Below, piece after piece: positions 10,279 to 22,499 of a stretch of DNA of 64,000 nucleotides. A model generated the notes under the pieces. It was not told where the DNA came from and made no database searches. It saw nothing but the letters and a program-made list of their open reading frames with translations. A program made the translations under genes and the position numbers. The number at the start of each line of letters is the position of its first letter. The first letter of the stretch is position 1. This DNA is from Riptortus pedestris (taxonomy: Eukaryota > Arthropoda > Insecta > Hemiptera > Alydidae). The stretch is from NCBI GenBank assembly GCA_019009955.1, contig CM032232.1, positions 58,307,501-58,371,500 of the forward strand, in the 5' to 3' direction.

Positions 10279-12923
10279 GTAAGTTATTGCTTGAAATTCT
10301 TTTACACTTTTTACTCCAGTTCCACTTACTCATTTAGATTCTTTCAAACATTTTTAGATAAACGAATTAAGCCATGTTACAATACCAGTTATGTTGTTGC
10401 CTGATGATTTTCGAGCTTACTCTAAGCTCAAAGTTGACAACCATCTATTTAACAAGTGAGTTTACTCTAATCACTATATGAATTTCTTTAATATTTCTAA
10501 ACACATTTCTCATTTTTATATTACATTATGTCCCCAGAGAGAATATGCCAAGTCATTTTAAAATAAAAGAATACTGTCCACTGGTATTCAGAAATTTAAG
10601 GGAAAGATTTGGAATAGATGATCTTGATTATAAGGAATCCATGACTAGGTAAGCACCCATTCCTAATTTTCCTTAGTAAAAAATCTAAGAGAGTCTCTGG
10701 GTTAATCCAAACTGTCAAATGGATAATTTAAGCATTTATAATTTATTTATTGATGTATGAGCTTTTTTGGTAATTATTCTTTATAACCTGAGATCATTAT
10801 AAACCCTATCAGAATAATTAGGAAGCTGTTATCAAACTGTTTACATTTTAATTGCAAATTTTCTTTATTTTTAGCTCCCTCTATTACCTACTTCATGCGA
10901 ATTATTTTATGATATGAAGACACATTTTAATTGAGCCATATTAACTTTATAGACTTCATACATTTTAATATTCAATATATGAAATCAAAATTTTGATGTT
11001 GTGAAGCAAGCGATTGTGTATTCTATTAAATATGAGTAGAAATTCTTCATTACATAAAATTATAGAGGTCGTGTAGTAGCATTATAAATATACACTTGAT
11101 TTTTTTTTACTCTTAAATTCTAGTAATATATTTTCATATTTTAATTCATTTCACTTAAAACTCTGTAGATTACTATTGTTTTCATGTATTACTCCAAGCT
11201 AATTGTTTCTTTATATATATTTTTTCTTCGCTTCAAAGGAATTTATTGTTATTTTATATTCAAATCAAATGTAGGTTCAACTTTTTAAAACCCAATGCCA
11301 AAATTTAAAAAAAAGACTTGAATTTTTCTGTTTTGTTACAAATAATGTGTTTAATTTAATATTCATGTTTAAGATACGTTGCTTTAGGTATGAACTGTTT
11401 CTCAAGTTTTATTTCATTTATTGTTGGTATAATGGCTCAATTGAAATTTGATAATGTTCTATTCTATATAATTATTTTTGCCATCATGACCTGGATAAAG
11501 TAGATGTTCCTTTATAGAATTAAATATAGAAAAAGAAGTTAGTTTTGTCTCATACTTTGCTTTTTCTCTTAATCTACAACTGCGGTTTAACTACTCTTAT
11601 TGGTGATTCATTTTTCATGAATTCGACATATTCTTCCTGTTTCCACATCATTTTTTTCAATGTACATGCTTAAAAATAGCCACTGAATAATAATTCAAAT
11701 AAGTGAGTAATAAAACACTTCTTACATTCGTTCAATCTTTTAATACTTAAAATCTTTTTTTCTTTGTTTATTGAAACAAATAAAATTATGCCTAAGTAAA
11801 TCTCTCTTGAATAACTTTCATGTAAGGCTTGACTTGAGCTAAAAAAAATTGCGGTTTTGATATTTTCATTTTAGTTTTCATTTGGATTTTTTACAATTTT
11901 GATGTCTTAAAATTTTAAACCAAAAAAAAAAATAAAGTAATCGTCCTATGGCACTAATTATGCTTTTACTCAGTGGTTACGGTTTTCCTCATGGTCAATT
12001 GAAATTTTTCATGGATATGTAAGTTGAGTTCAGTCACATTGTAGAAAAATATTGGGAATATTTCAGTTAAGCCTCAAAAATTTAATTTCAACTAATTGTT
12101 TATAGGTTAAACCTTTTAAGACTTTGAAGAAAACTATAACTTAGCTCATTACATTTTTTTTATATATATAAAAAAAAAGACTTACTTTCAACTGTCTTAC
12201 AATGGTCCGAGTGGTTTCTATACTGACATTTGAGCAAAAGAAAAAATTCAGATTTTTTGGCCATAAATAGTTCATATGAGAATTATCTTCAAAATAAACA
12301 ATTTAGTTTGTGTAGTATCTTATGGATTGGTTAATGTAGTTTATGAAAATGGGGTCATATGTTAAATTTATTCAAACTGAAGAGGTAAAATAAAAATTTC
12401 ATCTCACAATAAGTCCAGGCTGACATTTAACAGCTTTCTAACTGAAAGAAAAAGTAAGATATAAACTTTGTTCTTGCGACCTTGAACTAAGTTTTATATT
12501 GAATATCTCCCCATGAAATATTGACAATTCATTATCATACACTTTGTATAAATATTTTATTTATAAACTCAAGGTCATAAATTAATTTATTGTTTATTCT
12601 CTGAATATGAGAACTAAACATTTTCTGACAGAACCGCCTATTTATGTCTAGGTCCTATCAAGTTATAAAAGATACTAAATATAATATGTATTAAATCAAC
12701 TATATGGACTGCAATTAAAGTTATACAGGGGAATCATCATAATTAATCAAAAGAAGAATCAAACAACACGTGATAAACGTTGATAATGACAATAAATTGT
12801 CCCTAGTCAACCATGCTATTAAGTACACTCATAATTTTGATTTTGAAAATATAATTATACTAGTAAAAGAAAATAACAGAGAATTTACAGATTATAAAAA
12901 ATAGAAAAAAACAAAGATTAAAC

Positions 12924-12969
<46 letters not shown>

Positions 12970-14394
12970 TACACACATATAAAGTTGTTAATTATTAACG
13001 TCCTTTATATGCTAAGGCTAATTGGGACGGGTTATCTACAGGTTACCACCCTATTCTAGCGAGAGTGGGACTAAGGATTTTATTTAATGTGTTTGTTGCT
13101 AAATCAAACTCACGACTCTAAGTTTACCAAGCTAGATTAAGGCCAATGTCTTAACTCATATGGCTAACCTGAGCCCCCATGTGTGTATATATGTGAGTGT
13201 GTCTGTGTTAATTTATTAGGAACTCTGAAGTAATATTTGTTCAGTTATAATTTTATCCTTAAGTATTTTGACTACACTTCATTATGGGTAATTGTTATTT
13301 TTATTTTGTGATGTAGCTGATCTAAATCTGCTGGCTTGAGCCACCATTCTTTATAAGCCATTCTCTGACTGGTACGGTTAGTGGAAGGTCTTATGTAACA
13401 ATGTAGTCATTGTTGTAGTAACCTCTTAGTATTTTCTCCTGATGAGACGTCATGTAGACTCGAAACTAGTAGAGAAATAAAGGTTTTAATAATCATTTGT
13501 CGTCTTTCTTGTTGACCTTCCGTCACTGATTGGTTAAGAGTATTTTTATTTGGTGTACTAATACAGAATTCACTTCACAATTACTTTCTCATTTCCACTA
13601 AACGACAGTACTACTATAAGACGAGTACAGATAAGACAATTATCTGGTCACACATCTATCTTGTCCTGAGGAACAAATCTAATATGGACACCAATTAAAT
13701 TCAATGTACAAAATGTTTTGCTATACTTCATTTAAAATTATTTAACAGGGATATACTTTTATGATATCTCCCCTCCAATGCATATAATCAAAAATATCCA
13801 AAGGATATATTTTATACGTCTTTTTATGATTAATGAAAATGGTCTTATACAAATATTCTGTATCAGCCCCTATACAAATATGTTGTTTTGTAAGGATTAA
13901 CAATTTTTTATATTTGCTATCATCCAAATCCCCCTTCCACCTTAATTTATTTTGATCAAAAGAGGAGGTACACAACAAGACATTATATCAGTTCTAAATT
14001 TGAAATGTCAGTACTCTATGACTTATCATACTGAGTTATGTGAGATACATACAGATGTCATTCAGAAACTAGTCTAAATGAATTCAGTGAGGGTCAAAAT
14101 GGATAGTTCCATTGAAATCTGAAAACCAGAATTTTTCTCTTTTACTATTCTTCCTTTACTTTGAGCAAGGAAGTAAACATTTATATCTGACCTTTGTTAG
14201 TAAAGCAGCCTATAGGAATAGGCAGCAGGGGAGGGGGGGGTGGCTTTGCTAGAATAAAGTTGTTATATGGCTTGATATAACATGATGATTAGAGGGTTTA
14301 AAGAAGGCTGAAAGATAATAGTTTGGCAATGAGAAACAAAAATTTTGATTGGTAGTGCATGATGTGAGATATACTTTTGAATGGATATCATCTC

Positions 14395-14446
<52 letters not shown>

Positions 14447-17400
14447 CTGTTTACACTTTAAATGCAGAAGAAGTTCTGTTGTCTTCTTCCTATGAATGGC
14501 ATTGGATACAAGCATCCCAAATATGCTCTTTTATTATTCCTCATGACATCTTCTGTGAGCAGGAATTTTCACAATTACATGTCTTCCTTCATTTCATACA
14601 AGTAAACATGTTATGTGGGGACATGACTTGCTTCCAATTAAATTAAATATACAAAATATATAGCTGCACTTCATTTTGTCCCAAAAGGGTATGTGATGTC
14701 ACCGTTCCAAAACTAATATTTTAAAGATAATTGTTCATCTATGCTACTCAGGAGATGATGTCCATTCACAAGCTATATCTCTTCTTACACTAGCGATAGC
14801 ATGTTTTATTTGATTATTGCCAAGCTATTTTCTTGTTTGAGAGTTGGTGAAATGAGATTAGTGGTGTATCAAGCCAGCACGTGGGAAATCTGCTTGGTTT
14901 ATACACCCCCATAACAGACCTTTTTTTTTCTAAATACTTTTCCAGTTTCATGCATTTTACCGAATAGCCGGTATTGAAATTTTATTTTTGTATGAAATTT
15001 AAAATGCACTTATTTCTCACTTTTAGGGATTTTAGTCATTTAAAACCTATGCAAAAAGTGATTATATTTTGACTGTAAACCTTTCCTTATATTGAAAATA
15101 TTTCTCTAGCTAAACTAATAGTAAATTAAATATCAAAGAAGCCAGTATATATTCATTCTGACTCCACTCGCTATACCCAACAGCTTTAGGTCAACCACTT
15201 GTGTAGCATTATTTCTACATGTTTCATCTAGATGTGTCTTCCCTTCTTTATGGTATATCGAACAAACTAGGTAACATAGCTGTAATTTACCCATGGTTTT
15301 ATTCATGGCTCCATTTGTATTGTGATTTTATAGGATCCTCCTTTTCCTGATTAAGTAGGTCTCTCAATATTTTAGCTGGGGAAATTCCTCAAAAAGAATC
15401 ACTAAAAAAAAATTCATCGTATTTTTTGAGAAACAATTTATGTGTGGGATATTTTTGTTTTTCTTGTGTCATATTTATATTTGGTCATTACTAACCAGTG
15501 CCTGTTAGGATTTATAAATAAATAAATGAGTCCGGTTATTCTATTATCTTATATAATAATCTATTTAGATTATGTGTAAGCAAGGACAGTAAAGGAGAAA
15601 AAAAGACATCTCTACTTCGAAGATGTGCTACTGACCCGAAGAGTTTGTCCAATTTACCAAGGCGAAGCAGGTATAGATTTTCTCGGCATAAACACCCCGA
15701 CTAGTAAGGAAAATGCTCTCCTGTTTTTAGCTAATTAACTTATACACGACTTATTATTTTGTCTTATGTTAACATTAATTTTGTCATGGTTTTGTATGTT
15801 ATTGTCATGAGTTAGTTAATAAGTCACAAGTTGTAATTTAAATTTGATTTTTTTGAGAAATTTGTAACTTACTGACTTGTAAATGGGCAAAGCAAGGTTT
15901 TTTTTTAAAGCTTTTGCACAGACTTAATTTTTTGTTTGTACCATTTCACTGTTTTGCTTGGATTGTGATATTATTAGAATATTAAAGAATTTTTATAATT
16001 TTTCTTTGTGGAATAACCTTATAGATCACAGCCTGTCGTCATGGACAACCCTGGGAAGTCTGGTGCAAAATTCTACCACTCGTGTGACCACCTTTTTGTC
16101 ATTAAAACATTAACAAGTGAAGAAGTAGAACGAATGCATTCTTTTCTGAAACAGTACCATCCAGTAAGTTTTTACTTTTTAGCACATAATTGTTATTAAT
16201 TTTGCTAATGGTAATAAAATTTATCTACAGGAACTTAGACACTGGTTTTAAATGATGTAGAGGATAGTTAGTTATCGGCTAAAGAAGTACTTAATGCTTA
16301 CAGTTTTGGACACCTTTGGTATCCGAATGGATTATATTTGTTCTTTATTACAGTTGAGCACTGCATTAATGTATTTTTCCTGATTAATTTTTAGCTATGA
16401 TCTACTCACAAGTCTGAGCTCTTTTGTGTAACTGCCATATGTATTAAAGTTGGATTTTATTAAATTGGAGGTTAATTTAGTGTATTGTTTGAAGATACTT
16501 AACGGTTTGTGGGTAAAATGTAAGTATTTCTTAGCCTGATCTTGTAGGATAATGTCTCACATGTTTCACACATCAGTTAATTTTTTTGCTCTGTCAACTA
16601 ACATTTTTAAACTATCCAAGATAAATACATACATTCATCACCAAAACTAGGAGATGAAATAAGTTCAGGGAAGAGTTAAAATGGATAGTTCCATTGAAAT
16701 ACGAAAAATGAAATATTTCACAATTATAATTCCTCCTTTACTTTGTACAAGGAAGAAAAAATGAATGATCTGACAAGGTAGCAGTGCCTAGGCTTTGATA
16801 GAATCGGAAATTATGAGACCTTTAGTTAGCTAAGAAGAACTTAGTTTAGCTAAGTACTGTATATTATATGGGTGAAATTGGCCTTAGTTCCAAAAGACAA
16901 GCTCTATGTACAAAATAAACATGAATGAAGACAAAGCATTTCTTTCCCTTTTTCCTTTTTGAATATGGAAGTTCAGTTGTCTTTTTCCTGTGCATGGAGT
17001 GGATGCAAGCCTCCCCCCCCCCAATATAAGTTCTTTTATCATTATATGTGACAATGTCCATGAGCCGTCAACCATTTACAAGTTCAAGCAATTAAAACAA
17101 GTGTGGTCCTCTAATTTTTGTTAATTTTTAAAATTTATTTTTGTTTTTTTTTCAGTACATTGTAGAAAGGCACGGGAAAACATTATTACCCCAATATCTT
17201 GGTATGTACAGACTAACTGTTGATGGTTTAGAGCATTACATGGTTGCTATGAGGAATGTCTTCAGTAATCACTTGGCAACTCACAGGTACTATATTCTGA
17301 TATATTTGAAACTTGGATTCCTCTTTTCTGTTTATTAACATATCAATCAGCTATTGAGGTTGTACTCATGAAGCCATTTTCAAAAAATTTCTCAAATAAC

Positions 17401-19756
17401 CATTGATCCTACCCAAGAAATGACGAAAATGAGGTCAACTCAAAATTTTATGTATATATATATTTCTGTTAATGCTCTAGCAGTAGCAGTTTTCGTTTGA
17501 TTGTTACCAAACTCAGTATTTAATCGTTTTATTCAAAAGGAAAGATCAAGTTTGTTAATGGCAGAAATCGGACCAGAGGGAGGGGGGAATTCCAAAAATT
17601 TGAATTATTTCGGTTACTATACGTCGAATCGAAACATTGTGCAGAACCAATATTGCAAATTTAATATTCTATACATGTTTTCTCTATCTTCAATGTTAAC
17701 GGAGATGTTGGCATTTTTTAGATTTATGCCTTCAGTAAACCCCCACTTTTAGTCATCACACTTTAAGAATAAGCCAATATATCATGAACCGTTTTATTTC
17801 AAGCTGAAATCCCAAATGTGTTCAAAAAATCTGTTCTAGATGAGGTGCATGCAAATATGTTCTGATGACCCCCTCCCTTGTCATTTGTTCTTGGATTACT
17901 AAAATTAGCATGATTGAGAGTATTCTGATTCATAATAAATATATAATAATATTCAGTACTAGATATAATTAATAGTTTTCAATAAAATTAATATATTATA
18001 ATCAGATATATTTCTGTAATTGTTTTTCTTTCCGATTAAGAATATTTCTTATTCTGAGTTGGTATTCTGGCAGGTGGAAGTGACTTCTAATGTAGGTAGG
18101 ATGAAAAAATAAATTAATGAAAATTAAGAATATTTCTATCTATTCAGCTCTGAGGTTGGCTCATCTGTTTGTTTACAATTCAGGCGCTTCCTGTTGTAGT
18201 GGTTATCAACATGTAAATTGACTGAATCATTTCTCATTATCATTTGTATTTATTCACTTCGTATTCATGATGGTGTAAGTGTTACCAGAATGTAGATTTC
18301 TCTATTGTAAAACTTCACGTGGGAAATCTGCTTAGTTTACGCAGCCCCTGCATGACAGACTTTTTTATTATTCGTTTATCATTATTTCATTTCTTTTTTC
18401 AGGAAGTTTGATCTGAAAGGTTCAACAGTTGACAGGGAAGCGTCAGATCGAGAGAAAGAGAAAGACCTACCTACTTTCAAAGATAATGATTTTGTTAAGG
18501 AAGGAACTAAAATATATATTGGAGAGGACGCAAAAGAAAAACTTCTGGAAACATTGACAGCAGATGTGGAAGTATGTTGTTTCGATTAAATAAAATAGAT
18601 ATGAGTGAATGAGACTAAATCTTAGATTGTCTACCAATATAGGCTTCAGCATTCCTCATTAACCCATAAAACAATCTGATACAGACTTCGATATTAGTAA
18701 AGGAATGATAAGTACATCGGGTATTTATTCTATCTTATTTTTTCTTTAAATCCTCATTTATATTTGTGGTTAAGGGGAATCAGCTATTGAGGTTGTACTC
18801 ATGACACGATTTTCAAAATTTTTCTTCAAATGTCCATCGATCCTTCCCAGGAGATGACGAAAATGAGGTCCGTTCAAAACTCTGTGTGTGTGGGTGTGTA
18901 TGTGTATATATTTGTCTGTTACCGCTCTAGCGGCCGCAATTTTTGTTTTATCGTTACCAAACGATATATAACCATTTTATACAAAAAGAAAGATCAAGTT
19001 CGTTAACGGCTGAAATCGGACCAGGGGGAAAGGGGGGTTTAGAGGGGGAGAATTTCGAAAATTCTTAATATCTCAGTTATTATTTGTCGGATTGCAAAAT
19101 TTTATAGGACCAATCTTATTGCAAATGTAATGTTGTTACGGACATTTTTTCACTATCTTGATTATTAACTGAGATATTTGCATTTTTTAGTTTTTGGTCT
19201 TCAGTAAAACCCCATTCCTACTCATCTCATATTAACAATATTCTGTTATGTTATGAAGCACTTTATTTGAAGCTTAAATACCAAATATTGATCTCATTGA
19301 ATTTTTAAGTTTTGAGATAAATGGTGTACGTAGGAAATCTGCTTAGTTAACGCAGCCCCTGTGTGACGGACTTTATTTGTGATTTCATTTAGTAAAATTT
19401 CATTATTATAAATACATGTAGTTTATTGATTCACCTTCACAAGTCATTCACAATTTTAATTGTATCTTTAAACATGTCTTGAATTTTTGGGGGAAGAATG
19501 TCACTATTAATATTCAATTTTATAAAAAAAAAAAAAACATTCTGCAACAAATGTGGCTTCATTCACTGAGAGAAAATCTTGTCACTTTATATATTTTATC
19601 TAAATATGGGAAGCAGCTTTCATTAATTTTCTTTTTAGCTGATTTCACTTAAGGGAAATCAGCTATTGAGGTTGTAATCATGACACAATTTTTGAAAAAA
19701 CAATGTCAAATGTTCAACATCTATCCTCCCCAGGAGAGGACAAGAAATCTGTTCAG

Positions 19757-19829
<73 letters not shown>

Positions 19830-22499
19830 GCCTCTTTATGCTCTAGATCATCAAATTTGATGTCTAAAAGTTTTATGTAAAACTGAAGATCAAATTCATT
19901 AATCGCTGAAATCGGATAATTTATAGATTTCTTTATGATAAACAAAAACGATCCAATAAAAATCTTTTGTGTCTCTAATAGGTATGGGAATTTTAGTGAT
20001 TTTTTATTTCCTCCCTCCTCTAAACCCTGTTCACTCAAATATACATATTATTTAGTATCAATTGTATTAATCCTTATTATTAGTTAACCCATCATTTATT
20101 ACTACAATATTTAGTAAAATTCGCTTGATTTAATTATGACTTATATATCTCCAATTGTAAAGTAATATCATTTAAAAGAGAATTGGAATGCATGCTATAG
20201 GGCTTCTGTGTGTGTATACTCACCCTTTGATGATGTGACAGTTTCTGACGCGGCTTCACCTGATGGACTATTCGCTGCTCCTGGGGATCCACGACTGTAA
20301 CAAGGCCGAAGCCGAGGAGGATGTTGAAGAGGTTGAAGGCGAGGAGGACGAGGATAGTGAAGGAGGAGGAGAGAGGTTGCCCCCTTGGGGTGGGACGCCT
20401 CCTGACTCCCCTCACCAGCTCTTCAGGGAGTCCAGCCTACAGTACGAGGGAGGAATAGTTCCTGAACTCGATATATACGCCATACCAAGTTCAGAAAGTA
20501 AGTGCTCTTTTCTTTAATAATTTCTTAGTAGCACTGAGAAGGTTACTATCTTGATAATAACCTCCTCATATAAATACTATATTATTTATTGACTAACATC
20601 CATTTTTTGCCACTATGTCTATTGGGGTGGGACTAAGGATTTTATTTGATGAGGACACTAAATAAATTCCTATTGCCAAGGCAGTCAAACTTTCTATTCT
20701 AGGTGTATAATGTGAGATAAAGGCCAATTCTTTAACTTACATGGCTAACCTGAGCCCCAGGATAGCCATTGGCTAGTGAACTCTCCTTAATCATTGACCT
20801 GTTGTTGTACAACCAATATGGATGTGGTTTTAATGATATTTAAAAAAAAAAAATTAAATGTTGGTGGGATAACTGGAAAAAAATTTAAAATGTGTTAGCA
20901 ATAGATATTGGTCATAAAAATTAGGTAAGAAAATAATAATAAGAAATATATTGTAAATAGAGTGTATTCAAAATTTAACGAAGAATTTGAAATTGCAATT
21001 TTAGAGAGAGAAAAAAAAGGTCTCCTTTATAAGGAGCTTCAATGCTCGAAACACATTGGGGATGAAAATAGGCTGTTTTGAAGAAGAAAAAAAAGAATTA
21101 TGTCACGCAGGAACTGTGTTAACTAAGCAGATTTTCCACGTGTGCCATTTATTTGCATTTATCTCAAAAAGTTAAAATTCAATGAGAACAATATTTTTAT
21201 TTAAGCTCAAATAATATGCTTTATAATATAACAGATAATTGTTAATATGACATGAGTAGGAGGGAGAAGGGTTTACTGAAGGCCAAAAACTTTAAAGTGC
21301 AAATATTTCGGTTAATAATCAAGATGTGAACATCGTTGTGAGATGTACGTACATAACAACATTTATAGAACATTACATTTGCAATAAGATTGGTTTTATA
21401 CAAATTCTTGATCCGACGCATAATAATGGTGTTATTAAGAATTTTTGAAATTCCTCCAGTCTTTACCCCTCCCCCCTCCCACTGGTCGGAATTCAGCCTT
21501 TAACGAACTTGATCTTTCTTTTTTACATAAAATAATTAAATATTGAGTTCGGTAACAATTAAACCAAAATTGCAACTGCTAGAGCGATATATAATCGACA
21601 TATCGATAACTCGAACGACTTTGTACTAACTTCTCGAGAATCAAATATTCCAGAATGTTACAACAAAATTACAAAAATGCACATGAAAACAGTTACTGAC
21701 AAACACGTTACATATATGCCAACAAAAATGGAGACTATCAACAAAAGGTGAACACTTAAAACATTTTATACCAAACATCATTGAATATTTTATCAAACCG
21801 GGTACAGTAACTATCTTTTATACAACATACTACATACAAGTACTAACAGGACATGGGACGACAAACGCCTATTTCTACCGTTTCGGATTGACCAAACAAC
21901 CAAACTGTTTGTGTGACTTTACAACAGAGAAAACCTACCAACATTTACTAGACAAGTAGACTACTGATACAACAAAGACAAAACATCTAGACTGAAGTTG
22001 AAATAAAATTGGAAAAATGGCCTGTTGAGTAACAAACATTACTTTACATGTGTAATAAGGCACTAAATAATTTTCCTGAAAAAATTTATAAATTACTGGG
22101 AAACTTGAGAATTATTAGTGATAAGAAATATTTTGTGTTTTTATTTTATTTTGCAATAGTTGTTAAAAATATTGTAATTGTTTTAAGGAATTTTACTCTA
22201 AACTTAATACTTATATTAAATTTAACAATTACATGTTGTGTACAGGTATTTTAAGGGGCGTGTACACAATAAATTACCTTCTATTGTTTACAAATTCATT
22301 TATTTTTTTAGATGCTCCAGTAAAAGAAATTTATTTTCTGGCTCTGATTGATGTCCTGACACACTATGGTGTGAAAAAGCAGGCCGCAAAGGCTGCGAAG
22401 ACTGTAAAATATGGTGGAAATGTGGATGGTATTTCGACCTGCGATCCTGAGCAGTATGGAAAAAGGTTCATTGAGTTCCTCAGTAAAGCGATCGAGTGA
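10153..22499 (+). CDS. PIP4K2: Phosphatidylinositol 5-phosphate 4-kinase (type II PIP kinase), whole gene
   Basis: The enzyme phosphorylates PI5P at the 4-position to make PI(4,5)P2 in cytosol and on endomembranes. Coding exons: 10153-10278, 10358-10455, 10538-10648, 16025-16163, 17156-17286, 18403-18571, 20242-20497 and 22312-22499. All junctions are GT-AG, phases agree, and they join into 406 codons (405 residues), the family's usual length. Landmarks: VFMWGVNH (residues 35-42), [15 protein letters not shown] glycine-rich loop (122-128), ATP-site Lys139 in [10 protein letters not shown] (204-210), MDYSLLLG (266-273), an acidic insert (about 275-305), LIDVLTHYG and activation-loop AAKTVKYG near the C-terminus, of PIP4K rather than PIP5K type. 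An in-frame TAA lies three codons before the start ATG. An optional exon at 15569-15670 would raise it to 439 residues. Confidence 0.97.
10358..10455 (+). CDS. PIP4K2: PIP4K coding exon 2
   Basis: Acceptor tttttag, donor gtgagt, entry phase 0 and exit phase 2. It encodes [18 protein letters not shown] and KVDNHLFN, diagnostic of PIP4K. The intron before it is only 79 bases. Confidence 0.95.
10538..10648 (+). CDS. PIP4K2: PIP4K coding exon 3
   Basis: Acceptor tccccag, donor gtaagc, phase 2 in and out. It encodes [15 protein letters not shown] and [12 protein letters not shown], near-invariant in animal PIP4K. It is followed by a 5.4-kb intron (4.9 kb to the candidate cassette exon). Confidence 0.95.
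12925..12966. repeat. (AT)n microsatellite
   Basis: An uninterrupted AT dinucleotide run in PIP4K intron 3. Confidence 0.95.
13007..13180 (-). mobile_element. tRNA-derived SINE copy
   Basis: It contains gggacgggttatctacaggttacc, the tttatttaatg body and gctaacctgagcccc at the right end (tRNA-like head on the minus strand). It is more diverged than the 7929 copy. It lies in PIP4K intron 3. Confidence 0.85.
14094..14176 (+). repeat. Interspersed repeat family B, copy 1
   Basis: This block contains aaaatggatagttccattga and ends ctttgagcaaggaagtaaa. It matches 16674-16758 and 32583-32666 at about 75-80%. The surrounding kilobase (13690-14960) shares further patches with 16600-17100 and 32260-32670, so it is part of a larger, unclassified repeat. 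Confidence 0.7.
14399..14444. repeat. (TA)n microsatellite
   Basis: A TA run of over 40 bases inside repeat family B in PIP4K intron 3. Open frames over it on both strands are artefacts. Confidence 0.95.
14876..14928 (+). repeat. Repeat family H, 3'-end fragment
   Basis: It has cacgtgggaaatctgcttgg followed by a decayed copy of the terminal hairpin block and a T-run. It matches the ends of the copies at 18318, 19330, 43094 and 63711. Confidence 0.7.
15569..15670 (+). CDS. PIP4K2: Candidate PIP4K cassette exon (34 codons)
   Basis: Between exons 3 and 4, an acceptor (ctatttag) and a donor (AGCAG|gtatag) bound 102 bases. The segment enters in phase 2 and leaves in phase 2 and has no stop in the required frame. 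Splicing it in adds 34 residues between Arg112 and Ser113, ten residues before the glycine-rich loop. The insert is basic and Ser/Thr-rich ([19 protein letters not shown]) with RRxxT- and RRS-like sites for basophilic kinases. The reference family sequence runs directly from exon 3 to exon 4 (LTRSQP in flies, by memory), so it is probably optional. The donor is weaker than those of the core exons. Confidence 0.6.
16025..16163 (+). CDS. PIP4K2: PIP4K coding exon 4
   Basis: Entry phase 2, exit phase 0, donor gtaagt. It encodes the ATP-binding N-lobe: [10 protein letters not shown] loop, LFVIKTLT with the catalytic Lys, and [16 protein letters not shown]. Confidence 0.95.
16674..16758 (+). repeat. 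Interspersed repeat family B, copy 2
   Basis: It matches 14094-14176 and 32583-32666, with aaaatggatagttccattga and ctttgtacaaggaag. It lies in PIP4K intron 4. Confidence 0.7.
17156..17286 (+). CDS. PIP4K2: PIP4K coding exon 5
   Basis: A strong poly-T acceptor (gtttttttttcag) precedes it; entry phase 0, exit phase 2. It encodes [19 protein letters not shown] and [11 protein letters not shown], the strand and hinge region of the kinase fold. Confidence 0.95.
17338..18366 (+). repeat. Repeat family H, long copy
   Basis: It starts with the 5' block (tcagctattgaggttgtact, then atgacgaaaatgaggtc) and passes a TA-rich spot and the block gaaagatcaagtt...ggcagaaatcggacc. It ends in gggaaatctgcttagtttac followed by the hairpin ACGCAGcccCTGCaT and a T-run. 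It lies in PIP4K intron 5; the middle is degraded. Confidence 0.75.
18403..18571 (+). CDS. PIP4K2: PIP4K coding exon 6
   Basis: Acceptor tttttcag, entry phase 2, exit phase 0. It encodes [25 protein letters not shown] and IYIGEDAKE, the conserved middle of the C-lobe. Confidence 0.95.
18774..19376 (+). repeat. Repeat family H, compact full copy
   Basis: It has the 5' block, a (GT)n-like microsatellite (18883-18911) and ctctagcggccgcaa. The body block ends cagtaaaaccccattccta, and the 3' end is taggaaatctgcttagttaa plus the hairpin. It is the clearest short version of the family and lies in PIP4K intron 6. Confidence 0.8.
19640..20060 (+). repeat. Repeat family H, 5' part with long (TA)n
   Basis: It opens with the palindrome agctgatttcacttaagg/gaaatcagct, then the standard 5' block. 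The microsatellite position is occupied by a 68-base TA run (19759-19826). The 3' half is missing or unrecognisable. Confidence 0.75.
20242..20497 (+). CDS. PIP4K2: PIP4K coding exon 7
   Basis: Acceptor gatgtgacag, donor gtaagt, entry phase 0, exit phase 1. It encodes [13 protein letters not shown], then a strongly acidic low-complexity insert ([16 protein letters not shown]) and [10 protein letters not shown], ending with DIYAIPSSE. The exon is notably GC-richer than its surroundings. Confidence 0.95.
20590..20760 (-). mobile_element. tRNA-derived SINE copy
   Basis: It has gtgggactaaggattttatt, cactaaataaattcctattg and gctaacctgagccc. The distal tail part is shortened. It lies in PIP4K intron 7. 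Confidence 0.8.
21098..21595 (-). repeat. Repeat family H, minus-strand copy
   Basis: On the minus strand it carries ggaaaatctgcttagttaac and the terminal block at its 3' end (about 21145-21098). The body includes ggttaataatc, the poly-G stretch, and gaactcaatatttaatt. It lies in PIP4K intron 7. Confidence 0.75.
21601..22030 (+). pseudogene. LINE (jockey/I-type) ORF2 3'-end remnant
   Basis: A broken plus-strand frame reads [18 protein letters not shown], then [17 protein letters not shown]. This matches the C-terminal tail of jockey/I-type ORF2 (family form LTGHG...Y..RF......C.C....T..HLL). Stops interrupt it on both sides. It lies in PIP4K intron 7. Confidence 0.65.
22312..22499 (+). CDS. 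PIP4K2: PIP4K last coding exon
   Basis: Acceptor ttttttag, entry phase 1, stop TGA at 22497-22499. It encodes [15 protein letters not shown], the activation-loop motif [12 protein letters not shown] and the C-terminal [12 protein letters not shown] helix typical of the family. Confidence 0.95.

Noticed and set aside
14249..14646. Frames on both strands with Tyr-Ile repeats
   Set aside because: Translation of an (AT)n microsatellite.
20134..20415. Minus-strand 93-codon frame opposite PIP4K exon 7
   Set aside because: Antisense shadow of a real exon; no family features.
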